Shown here: positions 25,062-33,402 of the stretch, one piece after another
How positions within the stretch are numbered: the first letter of the stretch is position 1
Layout of the letters: every line of letters starts with the position of its first letter
From: Acuticoccus yangtzensis
GTDB lineage: Bacteria > Pseudomonadota > Alphaproteobacteria > Rhizobiales > Amorphaceae
DNA length: 64,000 nucleotides
Direction: 5' to 3'
Assembly (NCBI RefSeq): GCF_001927245.1
Contig: NZ_MJUX01000012.1
Coordinates: 1-64,000, forward strand
Notes under the pieces: model-generated
The model's database searches: none
Seen by the model: the letters and a program-made list of their open reading frames with translations, nothing else
Told to the model about the DNA's origin: nothing
Program-made: the position numbers and the translations under genes

Positions 25062-25823
25062 ATGGATCTCGGTCTGAAAGGAATGAAGGCGCTCGTCACC
25101 GGCGGGACGAAGGGGATCGGCCGGCAATGCGCCGAAATCTTCGCTGCCGAGGGGGCGGACGTCGCGGTCTGCGCGCGCAATGGGGACGAGGTGGCGGCCA
25201 CCGTCACCGCGCTCGAGGCGGCCGGGGTGAAGGCGTTCGGCCGCTCCGTCGACGTTGCCGACAAGGCGGCGCTGGAAGGCTTCGTCGCCGACGCGGGCGC
25301 GGCGCTCGGCGGTCTCGACATCGTCGTCGCCAACGTCTCGGCGCTCGCCGTGGCGGACGACGAGGCGGCGTGGAAGGCGGGCTTCGACGTCGATATGATG
25401 CACACCGTGCGGCTGGTGACGGCGGCGATGCCGTTCCTCGAAGCCTCCAAGGCGGCGTCGATCACGGCGATCTCGTCGGTGTCGGGCCGCGAGACGGATT
25501 TTACCGGCCCGGCCTACGGCGCCTACAAGGCCGCCCTCGTCCACTACATGCACGGCCTGGCGGTGAAGCTGGCGCCGAAGATGATCCGCGCCAACGCCGT
25601 CTCGCCCGGCAACACCTACTTTCCCGGCGGCATCTGGAACCAGATCGAGACCGGCAACCCGGAGCTGTTCGCGCAGGCGCTGGCGCTGAACCCGACCGGG
25701 CGGATGGCAAAGCCCGAGGAGGTCGCGCGCGGCGTGGTCTTTTTGGCGAGCCCCGCCTCCTCCTTCACCACCGGCACCAACCTGGTGGTGGACGGCGCGC
25801 TGACGAAGGGCGTGCAGCTCTGA
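25062..25823 (+). CDS. Short-chain dehydrogenase/reductase (SDR)
   Basis: 253 residues. Cofactor motif TGGTKGIG lies near residue 14; catalytic residues are in SSVSGRE and YGAYK; the ending TGTNLVVDGALTKG is usual. The NNAG motif is replaced by VANVSALA, as in some SDR branches. It lies 142 bp after the amidase and may share the sigma-54 transcript or have its own promoter. An AAGAAGGA ribosome site precedes the ATG. Confidence 0.86.
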   Translation: MDLGLKGMKALVTGGTKGIGRQCAEIFAAEGADVAVCARNGDEVAATVTALEAAGVKAFGRSVDVADKAALEGFVADAGAALGGLDIVVANVSALAVADDEAAWKAGFDVDMMHTVRLVTAAMPFLEASKAASITAISSVSGRETDFTGPAYGAYKAALVHYMHGLAVKLAPKMIRANAVSPGNTYFPGGIWNQIETGNPELFAQALALNPTGRMAKPEEVARGVVFLASPASSFTTGTNLVVDGALTKGVQL

Positions 25824-25848
25824 GCGTGCGGCGGCGGGACCGGGCGCC

Positions 25849-27165
25849 TCAGCCCGCCCCGCCCAGCAGCAGCGCCACGCGGGCGGCGGCCGCCTCGCCG
25901 GAGGCCGCCGCCGCCTCCATGTTGGGGAAGTCGAGATAGTCGCCGGCGAGGACGAACGGCCCCATCGGCCGGGTGAGGGCGGGTTGAAGCGCGGCCCGTC
26001 CCGGAAATCCGAAGGGTGCGCCCAGCGGCCAGCGCTGCACATGGATCGGCGCGTCCGCGATCCCGCCGCTCTGAAGCGTCATCGCGGCGAGATCAGCGCG
26101 GACGCGGGCGGCGATCTCCGCATCGCTCAGCGCCATCAGAGCGGCGGCGCGGCGGGCCCCGGCGAACACCATCAGGCTGCCCTGCGACGGACCTCGGCCG
26201 CCGGAGAAGCGCCCGGTCGCCTGGTTGAACAGGACGGAGAAAATGCGGGCGGGCGTTGCGACGGCATATGTCTCGTCCCACGGCGGCGGGGCCGTCTCGG
26301 CGGTGTGGAGCGATGCGGTGAGGAACGGTCCGTAGCGGATGGCCGCCAGCGCCGCGCGGGTGTCCGCCGGAAGGCCCGGCGCGATCGCATGCGCCGCCGG
26401 GGCCGGCACCGCGAGGACGACCGCGCGGGCGAGGAGGTCGCCGCCGGTCCCGCTCTGGGTCCCGGTATGGGTGATGCGCACCCGGTCGCCCTCCTTCCGC
26501 GCCGACAGCACCGTGGCGCCGAGCGTCAGCCGCTCGCCGAGGCGGGCCGCCAGCGCCTGCGGCAGCCGCGCGGAGCCGCCCTCCAGCGTGTTGCCCGGCG
26601 CCCCGACGCGCCAGACGTTGGCGAAGGAGCGGAAGGCATGGGCGGCGCTGATCTCCTGCGGATCGCCGCCGCACCGCTCCGTCAGAGATGCGAGGAGAGC
26701 GGCCACGCGCGGGTGGAGGCGGCCGCCCATGGCGGCGGTGAGGGTGCGCTCTGCATCGGCCGGGCGCGGCGTCCGGCGGCCCGACCCGGCGCGCAGGACG
26801 AGCCCCATGCGCACCAGCGACAGCCGCGCACGCGGCGGCAGCTCCAGCACGAAAGGCAGCGCCTCGGGCCGGGTGCGCAACAGAAGCCGCCCCGCGTCCT
26901 CGATGCCGAAGAGGCGGCCCGCGATCGGCCGCAGCGGCAGCCCCAATGCGGCGCACAGATCACCGACGCGCGTGCCCGGACCGCCGAACATGTGGGCGCC
27001 GAAGTTGAGCCAGCCCGCCTCGTCGCCGGTGGAGAGGATGCGCCCGCCGGGCCGCGTGTCCGCTTCCAGAACGCGCACGTCGCACGAGGCGGCGAGCCGG
27101 TCGGCGGCGACGAGCCCGGCAAGCCCCGCCCCGACCACGACGACGTCACAGGTGGCCGCGCTCAT
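25849..27165 (-). CDS. FAD-dependent amine-oxidase/protoporphyrinogen-oxidase-like protein
   Basis: 438 residues. The dinucleotide-binding motif GAGLAGL lies at residues 12-18 and is followed by VLEADTRPGGRI, which binds the FAD ribose in this superfamily. The C-terminal GPFVLAGDYLDFPNMEAAAASGEAAA is the second FAD contact. The substrate cannot be deduced. It is divergent from a DHDPS-family gene, with 74 bp between starts, and convergent with the SDR. Confidence 0.85.
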   Translation of the reverse strand: MSAATCDVVVVGAGLAGLVAADRLAASCDVRVLEADTRPGGRILSTGDEAGWLNFGAHMFGGPGTRVGDLCAALGLPLRPIAGRLFGIEDAGRLLLRTRPEALPFVLELPPRARLSLVRMGLVLRAGSGRRTPRPADAERTLTAAMGGRLHPRVAALLASLTERCGGDPQEISAAHAFRSFANVWRVGAPGNTLEGGSARLPQALAARLGERLTLGATVLSARKEGDRVRITHTGTQSGTGGDLLARAVVLAVPAPAAHAIAPGLPADTRAALAAIRYGPFLTASLHTAETAPPPWDETYAVATPARIFSVLFNQATGRFSGGRGPSQGSLMVFAGARRAAALMALSDAEIAARVRADLAAMTLQSGGIADAPIHVQRWPLGAPFGFPGRAALQPALTRPMGPFVLAGDYLDFPNMEAAAASGEAAAARVALLLGGAG

Positions 27166-27204
27166 CGCCCGCCCCGGCGGCGCATCAGGCTGCGCGAACG
27201 TGTG

Positions 27205-27232
27205 TTGATCCGGCAGATTCCGCGTGTATAGG
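27205..27232 (+). promoter_or_regulatory. Promoter TTGATC-N16-TATAGG implying a near-leaderless transcript
   Basis: A -35 element (27205-27210) and a -10 element (27227-27232) lie just before the DHDPS-family ATG at 27240. Transcription would begin around 27239-27241, at the start codon itself. No ribosome-binding sequence is present upstream, which fits leaderless translation. Confidence 0.45.
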
Positions 27233-27239
27233 CTTGAAC

Positions 27240-28280
27240 ATGGCTGAAAAGATCATCGCGCGGCCGGACCATGTGCGGGCGGCTGCGGCGCGGCTGACCG
27301 GCATCCACGCCGCCACCGTCGCCCCGCTCGCGCCCGCCGCTGTCGCCCCCGGCGCGCCCGACGCTCTCGCCCCCGGCGCTCCTGGCGCTCTCGCAACCGG
27401 CACCCCCGGCGCGGATGGCGGCCTGACGCTGGACGAGGGCGCCCTCGCCGCCCACCTCGCGGCCGTCTGCGCCGAGCCGCGCATCCGCGGCCTCTTGATC
27501 AACGGCCACGCGGGCGAGAACGCGCAGATGCCGCTCGCCGAGAAGCGCCGGGTGGTCGAGATCGCGCGGCAGGCGACACCGCCGGGCACCTTCCTCACCA
27601 GCGGCGTCTACAGTGAGGCGACGGCCGAGGCCGCCGCCCACGCCCGCGCCATGGAGGAGGCCGGCGCCGACGCCATCCTCGTCTTCCCGCCCAACGGCTG
27701 GGCGCTCGGCCACGACACCCGCACCGCGCTGGATCACCACGCCGCCATCGCCGCCGCGACCGGCCTGCCCCTCGTCCTCTATCAGGCGCCGATGCTGGCC
27801 GGGCGCATCGCCTACAGCCTGGAAACGCTGGAGGCGCTCGTCCGCCTGCCGTCGGTGGCCGGGGTGAAAGAGGGGAGCTGGGAGGTCGCCCGATACGAGG
27901 AGAACTGGCGGATGCTGTCCCGGATCGCGCCGGAGGTGGCGGTGATGGCCTCGGGCGACGAGCATCTGTTGACGTCCTATCTGATCGGCACCGTGGGCAG
28001 CCAGGTGAGCCTGGCCGCCGTGGTTCCGGGCCTGGTGTGCGACCTGTGGGAGGCGGCGGCGGCCGGGCGCTGGGAGGCGGCACGCGCGCATCATGAGCGG
28101 CTCTACCCGCTCGCCGCCCTCATCTATCGCGGCCGCACCGGGTTCGAGGCCGGGGCGCGGCTGAAGGCGTGCCTCAAACTCCTCGGCATCATCCCCTCCG
28201 GCGCGGTCTATGCCCCCAACCGGGAGACGACGCCGGACGTGGACGAGGCGCTGAAGCCCCTGCTCCAGCGCCTCGTTTAG
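27240..28280 (+). CDS. Dihydrodipicolinate synthase (DHDPS)/N-acetylneuraminate lyase family protein with N-terminal insertion
   Basis: 346 residues against about 300 for the family. Schiff-base K210 (AGVKEGSW) and the proton-relay Y181 (LVLYQAPML) are in the expected strands, and GHAGENAQMPLAEKRRVVEIA matches the GTTGE loop region. An Ala/Pro/Gly low-complexity insertion of about 28 residues (30-58) separates the first strand from the DGGLTLDEGAL helix. It is encoded by repeated GCGCCC/GGCGCT triplets and looks like a repeat expansion. Such lyases usually cleave or dehydrate 2-keto-3-deoxy acids. It lies next to TRAP set 4 (convergent), so it may act on that substrate. Confidence 0.85.
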   Translation: MAEKIIARPDHVRAAAARLTGIHAATVAPLAPAAVAPGAPDALAPGAPGALATGTPGADGGLTLDEGALAAHLAAVCAEPRIRGLLINGHAGENAQMPLAEKRRVVEIARQATPPGTFLTSGVYSEATAEAAAHARAMEEAGADAILVFPPNGWALGHDTRTALDHHAAIAAATGLPLVLYQAPMLAGRIAYSLETLEALVRLPSVAGVKEGSWEVARYEENWRMLSRIAPEVAVMASGDEHLLTSYLIGTVGSQVSLAAVVPGLVCDLWEAAAAGRWEAARAHHERLYPLAALIYRGRTGFEAGARLKACLKLLGIIPSGAVYAPNRETTPDVDEALKPLLQRLV

Positions 28281-28303
28281 AGGGGCGTGTCAGCCGCGGC
28301 GGA

Positions 28304-29272
28304 TCACTCCGCGGAGACGGCCTCGAACAGAGCGCGCTGGCTGTCGGTCTCCAGCATCTGATCCCACAGCGGGGTGACGGCGGTGCGGAAGGGGGCCGGA
28401 TCCGGCTGCGTGATCTTCACGCCCTTTTCCACCAGCGCATCCAAGAGCGGCTTCTCCTGCTCGTCGACATAGGTGCGCTGCCAGGCGGCGGCCTCCTCGC
28501 CGGACTCCTTCAGGGCCACGCGGATGTCCTCCGGCAGCGCGGCGAACTTGCCGGCGTTGACGAACACCACCGACGTCATGTTGAGCCAGCCGAGCAGCGC
28601 GAAGTCGGGCGCCACCTCGTAGAGCTTCTGGCCGGTATAGTTGGTGGCAGCACCCTCCGCGCCGTCCACCACGCCCGACTGCAGCGCGCCATAGAGCTCG
28701 GAATAGGCGAGCGGCGTCGGGTTGGCGCCGAAGGCGGTGAAGGCGTCGACGTGGATCGGGTTCTGCATCGTGCGGATCTTCAGGTCCGCGATGTCGGCGA
28801 TGTCGGACACCGGCTTCTTGGTCATGATGTGGCGAATGCCCGACGCGAACACGCCGATCAGCTCGAACCCCGAGCCGTTCGCCGCCGCCTCCATCTTCTC
28901 GTAGACGTCGTCCTTCTCCACCGCGGTCGACAGCGCCTCGATGCTGGTGAGGAGGAAGGGCAGGTCGAACACCCGGTAGTCGGCGACGTAGTTCGACAGG
29001 GTGGAGTTGGCGGTCATCCCCATGTCGAGCGTGCCGAGGAGAACGCCCTCCACGAGCTGCGCCTCGTCGCCGAGCACGCCGTTGGGGAAGATCTCCAGCG
29101 TGGCGCGGCCGTCGGTCTTCTTTTCCAGAAGGTCCCGCATCAATTGCAGGCCCTTGTCCTGCACCTCGTCCGCCGCGTTGGTGTGGGCGACCTTGAAGGT
29201 GTAGTCGGCGGCGAGCGCCGGCAGGGACAAGCACGCGAATGCGGCGGCGAAGGCGTAACGAGCGAACGTCAT
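28304..29272 (-). CDS. TRAP transporter solute-binding protein, DctP family (TRAP set 4)
   Basis: 322 residues. The ATG at 29272 opens a signal peptide (MTFARYAFAAAFACLSLPALAA) cleaved near residue 22. The ligand arginine is R167 in DLKIRTMQNP, and NPTPLAYSELYGALQSGVVDGAEG is the hinge. Here the usual Q/D-E-N-P is replaced by GAEGAATN, as seen in other sugar-acid-type receptors. It is the last gene of the minus-strand dctQ-dctM-dctP operon. Confidence 0.93.
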   Translation of the reverse strand: MTFARYAFAAAFACLSLPALAADYTFKVAHTNAADEVQDKGLQLMRDLLEKKTDGRATLEIFPNGVLGDEAQLVEGVLLGTLDMGMTANSTLSNYVADYRVFDLPFLLTSIEALSTAVEKDDVYEKMEAAANGSGFELIGVFASGIRHIMTKKPVSDIADIADLKIRTMQNPIHVDAFTAFGANPTPLAYSELYGALQSGVVDGAEGAATNYTGQKLYEVAPDFALLGWLNMTSVVFVNAGKFAALPEDIRVALKESGEEAAAWQRTYVDEQEKPLLDALVEKGVKITQPDPAPFRTAVTPLWDQMLETDSQRALFEAVSAE

Positions 29273-29336
29273 GGATGAGGCTCCGTAAAGCGGCATGAGG
29301 CCGGAGGAGGGGGGAACGACAGGACGGGCGCCGACC

Positions 29337-30617
29337 TCACCCGAAGGCGAGGCGCGGCAATGCGAGGGTGAGGACGGGGACGAAGGCGGTGAGGAGGAGG
29401 ACGATCAGCATCGGCACCAGCGCGATCCACACCCGGCGCGACACCTGTTCGACACTGCGTCCCGCCACCAGAGCGGCGACGTAGAGGCAGATCCCGTAAG
29501 GCGGCGTGATCAGCCCGACGGAGAGGTTGAGCGCGACGAGCACGCCGAACTGAATGGGATCGATGCCGTAGCCGACGGCGATCGGCATCAGCACCGGCAG
29601 GATGATGAGGATCGCCGAGATGCTCTCCATGAACATGCCGACGACGAGGAGCAGCAGCGTGACGATGAGGATGAACCCGGCGGGCGAGGATGTGACCGAG
29701 CGCAGCCACGCATCGAGCGCCGCCGGCACGCCGAGGTTGGCGATGATCCAGGAGAAGATGCTCGCCGTCGCGACGATGATGAGGACGGCGGCCGACAGGC
29801 TCACCGTGCGCTGGATCAGCCCCCACACCTGCGGCAGCTTCAATTCGCGGTAGATGAAGAGCGAGATGATGAGCGTCGCGAACACTGCGATGCACGCCGC
29901 CTCCGTGGCGGTGAACACTCCGCCGACGATGCCGCCGACGATGATGATCGGCACGCACAAGGCCGGGATCGCCTCGACGAAGGCGGTCCACAGGCGGCGG
30001 CCGGAGAAGGGCTCGGCGTCGCGGTAGGTCGCGCCGCCGCGCTTGGCGAAGATGTAGGAGCCGATCATCAGGCTGAGCGCGATGAGGAGCCCCGGCACGA
30101 TGCCGCCGAGGAACATCGCCCCGATCGACTGGTTGGTGGTGATGGCGATGACAACCATGATGATGGACGGCGGGATGATCGACGCCATCGACCCCGCGGC
30201 GGCGATGATGACCGCCGACAGGTCCACGTCGTAGCGCCGCTTCTTCATCTCGGGCACGAGGATGGAGGAGATCGCCGCGGTGTCGGCCGAGCCGGAGCCC
30301 GAGATCGCCGCGAGCCCGGTGCCGGTGACGACGGCCACCATGAAGAGGCTGCCGGTGATCCACCCGACGAGCGCCGCCGCGAGGTTGACGAAGCGCCGGG
30401 CGATGCCGCCGGCCTCCATGATGAGCCCCGCGGCGACGAAGAAGGGAATCGCCATCAGCGGGAAGGAGTTGACGCCGCCATAGACGCGCTGGGCGAGGAT
30501 CGCCAGCGGCACGTCCGTGAAGGTGACGATGGTGATGAGCGCGGCGATCCCGAGCGCCAGGACGATGGGGATGCCGGAGACGATGAGGAGGGCGAAGCCG
30601 CCGAAGGCGAGGATCAT
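29337..30617 (-). CDS. TRAP transporter large permease, DctM family (TRAP set 4)
   Basis: 426 residues with about 12 helices. The family segments SFPLMAIPFFVAAGLIMEAGGIARRFV, ISGSGSADTAAISSILVPEM, ASIIPPSIIMVVIA and GLITPPYGICLYVAAL are present. The ATG at 30617 overlaps the dctQ stop (ATGA). It is followed by dctP after 64 bp. Confidence 0.94.
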   Translation of the reverse strand: MILAFGGFALLIVSGIPIVLALGIAALITIVTFTDVPLAILAQRVYGGVNSFPLMAIPFFVAAGLIMEAGGIARRFVNLAAALVGWITGSLFMVAVVTGTGLAAISGSGSADTAAISSILVPEMKKRRYDVDLSAVIIAAAGSMASIIPPSIIMVVIAITTNQSIGAMFLGGIVPGLLIALSLMIGSYIFAKRGGATYRDAEPFSGRRLWTAFVEAIPALCVPIIIVGGIVGGVFTATEAACIAVFATLIISLFIYRELKLPQVWGLIQRTVSLSAAVLIIVATASIFSWIIANLGVPAALDAWLRSVTSSPAGFILIVTLLLLVVGMFMESISAILIILPVLMPIAVGYGIDPIQFGVLVALNLSVGLITPPYGICLYVAALVAGRSVEQVSRRVWIALVPMLIVLLLTAFVPVLTLALPRLAFG

Positions 30618-31216
30618 GCGGCGCGTCCTTTGTCGGCGGCGAGGTCGGCCGGAAGGTCGGCGTCGGCGGGGAGCGGCGCGGGCCGTGCCTGTCCGCGCAC
30701 GATGTCGGGGATCGTGGCGATGGCGAATTCCAGCATGAAATAGGCGATGCCGACCGGGAGCGCGGCATAGGGCCAGGCGAGCGGGATGCGCAGCGCCGGC
30801 GACTTGACGATCATGCCGATGGAGAGAAGGCCGAAGCTGCCGACGAGGACGACGCCGAGGAACCACAGCCCCAGCGCCAGCGAGGCGGTCTTGGCGATCC
30901 GCTGCACCAGCGGCGGGCAGCGCACGATGAGGACGTCGATCGCCACGTGCTGGGCGTTGCGCATGGCGATGCCGGCGCCCAGCAGCACCAGCCAGATCTG
31001 CGCGAAGGTGGCCGTCTCCTCCGTCCCGGCGATGGAGTAGGCGAAGACGTAGCGCCCCATGATCTGCACCAGGATGGCGAAGCACATGTAGATGAAGAGG
31101 AGGCCGGCCACCGTGTCGACCGCGCGCCGAAGGGCGATGAGCGCGAAGTGCGCCGCGGCGAGAGGCAGGGCGACCTTTCGAGGTCTGGGCGGGGTCGTGA
31201 GACGTTCCATCGGCAT
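30614..31216 (-). CDS. TRAP transporter small permease, DctQ family (TRAP set 4)
   Basis: 200 residues, slightly longer than the other DctQ proteins because of charged tails at both ends. Four helices; DctQ core ILVQIMGRYVFAYSIAGTEETATFAQIWLVLLGAGIAMRNAQHVAIDVLI. Starts at 31216 or 31210 are both possible. It is divergent from the HpcH/HpaI aldolase gene, sharing a regulatory region. Confidence 0.88.
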   Translation of the reverse strand: MPMERLTTPPRPRKVALPLAAAHFALIALRRAVDTVAGLLFIYMCFAILVQIMGRYVFAYSIAGTEETATFAQIWLVLLGAGIAMRNAQHVAIDVLIVRCPPLVQRIAKTASLALGLWFLGVVLVGSFGLLSIGMIVKSPALRIPLAWPYAALPVGIAYFMLEFAIATIPDIVRGQARPAPLPADADLPADLAADKGRAA

Positions 31217-31348
31217 CCGGGCGAGGTGGTTCGCGAAAGTCGGTGCATCCGGCGGACCGGATCGTCGTGGCGGCGCCCGGCGGACCGGGTCGCGACCGGC
31301 CTCAGATTACCGACAATCGCGACCGTCGCCAGAGGTCGCTGTATCAGA

Positions 31349-31374
31349 AATAGGCACGCCTCTATAATAGGCAC
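31349..31374 (+). promoter_or_regulatory. Promoter and direct-repeat operator, AATAGGCAC x2 with TATAAT
   Basis: In the 222-bp space between dctQ (minus) and the aldolase (plus), AATAGGCAC occurs at 31349-31357 and 31366-31374 (17-bp period, same helical face within error). A perfect TATAAT (31363-31368) overlaps the second copy. A regulator bound to the repeat would compete with RNA polymerase for the aldolase promoter. The LysR regulator downstream is one candidate, although LysR proteins usually prefer dyads. Confidence 0.45.
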
Positions 31375-31438
31375 CAAGTCCGTTGCGCCAGGTCCGGACC
31401 TCCGCGATAACGGTCCGGCCTGCCACTGGATTGCGCCC

Positions 31439-32236
31439 ATGCCCGCCCCTCACCCGACCGACACATCCGAGGATATGACCGCCATCGGCCTTGCCGTATG
31501 CGTCCTCGGCACGCCCGAAGCCGTCGCCGTCGCCCGCCGCTGCGGCTACGACTTCCTCGTCGTCGACATGGAGCACGGGCCGATCACCGTGAACGCCGCC
31601 GCCGCCATCTGCGTCGCCGGGCAGATGGGCGGGTTTCCGGTCTATGTGCGCGTCACCGGCCCCGCCTCGCCGGACCTTGCCCGCGTGCTCGACTGCGGCG
31701 CCACCGGCGTCATCATCCCCCATGTCGACAGCCTGGACGACGCGCGCGAGATCGTCCGCCGCACGCGCTTTCCCGCCACCGGCGAGCGGGCGCTTCCGGG
31801 CGCCATCGCCCACTTCGGCTTCGAGCCCGTCGACGCGGTGACCATGGTGCGCGAGGCCGAGCCCGCCACCCGCGTGATCGCGATGATCGAAAGCCGCAGC
31901 GGGCTTGCCGACGCCGCCGCCATCGCCGCGCTCGACGGGATCGACGCGCTGATGATCGGCTCCAACGACCTCGCCGCGGCGATGGGGCATCTGGGCGCGC
32001 TGGGCCACGAGGAGGTTCTCGGCGCCTTCCGCGCCATCGCCGGGGCGGCGCACGCCTCGGCCAAGGGGTTCGGCGCCATGGGCCTGCCCGAGCCGCTGGT
32101 GGCCAGCCACGCGCGCGACCTCGGCGCCTCGCTGCTCGTCGCCACCAACGAGATCAATCTCATCGCCGACGGCGGGCGCGCAGTGCTGGGCCGCTACCGC
32201 GACCTGACCGCACGGCAGGACGCCGCGGCCGCCTGA
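31439..32236 (+). CDS. HpcH/HpaI family class II aldolase/citrate lyase-like protein
   Basis: 265 residues. Family marks are FLVVDMEHGPIT with the conserved aspartate/glutamate, the metal-binding glutamate in IAMIESRSGL, and the metal-binding aspartate in IGSNDLAAAMG, as in HpcH and 2-keto-3-deoxy-L-rhamnonate aldolase. These enzymes split 2-keto acids to pyruvate and an aldehyde with a divalent metal. The ATG at 31439 is chosen; ATG 31475 is an alternative. It is divergent from TRAP set 4, so it is a likely catabolic partner. Confidence 0.9.
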   Translation: MPAPHPTDTSEDMTAIGLAVCVLGTPEAVAVARRCGYDFLVVDMEHGPITVNAAAAICVAGQMGGFPVYVRVTGPASPDLARVLDCGATGVIIPHVDSLDDAREIVRRTRFPATGERALPGAIAHFGFEPVDAVTMVREAEPATRVIAMIESRSGLADAAAIAALDGIDALMIGSNDLAAAMGHLGALGHEEVLGAFRAIAGAAHASAKGFGAMGLPEPLVASHARDLGASLLVATNEINLIADGGRAVLGRYRDLTARQDAAAA

Positions 32237-32243
32237 GTGAGGC

Positions 32244-33161
32244 TCACCCGGTGCCGCGCACCGTGGCGATGAGCGCCCCCGTCTCCAGGATGAAGTTGGC
32301 GACGAACTCGCGCGTCAGCCGCGACTGCGATTTGTGGCGCGGCCCGATCGCCGCCAGAGGCCGCGGAATGCTGGGCTCGAACGGCAGAACCGCAAGGTCC
32401 GGGTAGCGCCCGGACGACGCGGTCAGCTCGTCGAGGATCGCCACGCCCCAACCTTTTTGCACGATCTGCGCGGCCGCGTTGAGAAAGCGCACCTCCACCC
32501 GCGGCTCGTAAGGAAGGGCGGACTTGCGGAACGCCTCTTCCAACTGAGAGGCGATGCGCGTTCCCGACAGGGGACAGATCAGCCGCTGGCCGACGAGGTC
32601 CTGCGGCGTCACGAACGGCAGTTGCGCCAGCGCGCTCCCTGCCGCGCACACGCACACCGTCCGCAGACTCTCGATCGGCTGCAGCAACAGGCCGGTGCGC
32701 GCGCCCGGATCCATCGCGAAGCCGACATCGGCAAGGCCGCTCTCCACCGCCTCCAGCACCGTGTGCAGCGGCTTCGTATCGAGCGTCACGTGAACATCCG
32801 GCCGGGCGGAAAGGAAGGTGCTCATGGCGATCGGCATCAGCGCCTCCGTCACCTCCGAGGTGGCGACGACGCGCACGCGGCCGAGACTGCCCGACCGAAT
32901 GTCGAGCGCGCTCTGGTTCACCGTCTCGATGAGCTGGAAGACGGGCTCGGCCCGCTGGTGGAGGAGCCGCGCCTCGTCGGTCGGGTCCAGCCGGTTGCCG
33001 GCGCGCTCGAACAGGGTGAAGCCGAGCCGCGCCTCCATGGTCTTCAGCGCGTTGCTGACCGCGGGCTGGGACATCGACAACTCGTCCGCCGCCCGCACCG
33101 TGGTGCCGAGGACCATGACCGCGCGGAAGATCTCCAGTTCGCGCAAGTTCAACCGCTTCAC
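32244..33161 (-). CDS. LysR-family transcriptional regulator
   Basis: 305 residues. The N-terminal helix-turn-helix (NLRELEIFRAVMVLGTTVRAADELSMSQPAVSNALKTMEARLG) and the C-terminal periplasmic-binding-like effector domain are complete. The GTG at 33161 is chosen because GGAGGCAGG lies just upstream and the fold begins there. It is convergent with the aldolase, 7 bp apart, and probably regulates TRAP set 4/aldolase or the molybdenum hydroxylase genes on its own strand. Confidence 0.9.
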   Translation of the reverse strand: MKRLNLRELEIFRAVMVLGTTVRAADELSMSQPAVSNALKTMEARLGFTLFERAGNRLDPTDEARLLHQRAEPVFQLIETVNQSALDIRSGSLGRVRVVATSEVTEALMPIAMSTFLSARPDVHVTLDTKPLHTVLEAVESGLADVGFAMDPGARTGLLLQPIESLRTVCVCAAGSALAQLPFVTPQDLVGQRLICPLSGTRIASQLEEAFRKSALPYEPRVEVRFLNAAAQIVQKGWGVAILDELTASSGRYPDLAVLPFEPSIPRPLAAIGPRHKSQSRLTREFVANFILETGALIATVRGTG

Positions 33162-33402
33162 CCGTCCTGCCTCCCGCACTGGTTGGGGCGCGCACCCACC
33201 TTTTCCATGAGCACGGCGGACGGTGCGGCGTCCATCGCAAACCGCTCGGCCCCCACCGGGGGAGGCGATCGAGGGCGGCGCCGCCGCGACGGGAAACGCG
33301 CCGCGGGACTGAGAGGCGCGAAGAGCCGAGCGCAGGCCGCCGGTAGGGCCGTCCGCGCTCGGGATGGGACGTGTCGATCGGCGCAAGGCCGGCCGCCGCG
33401 CC

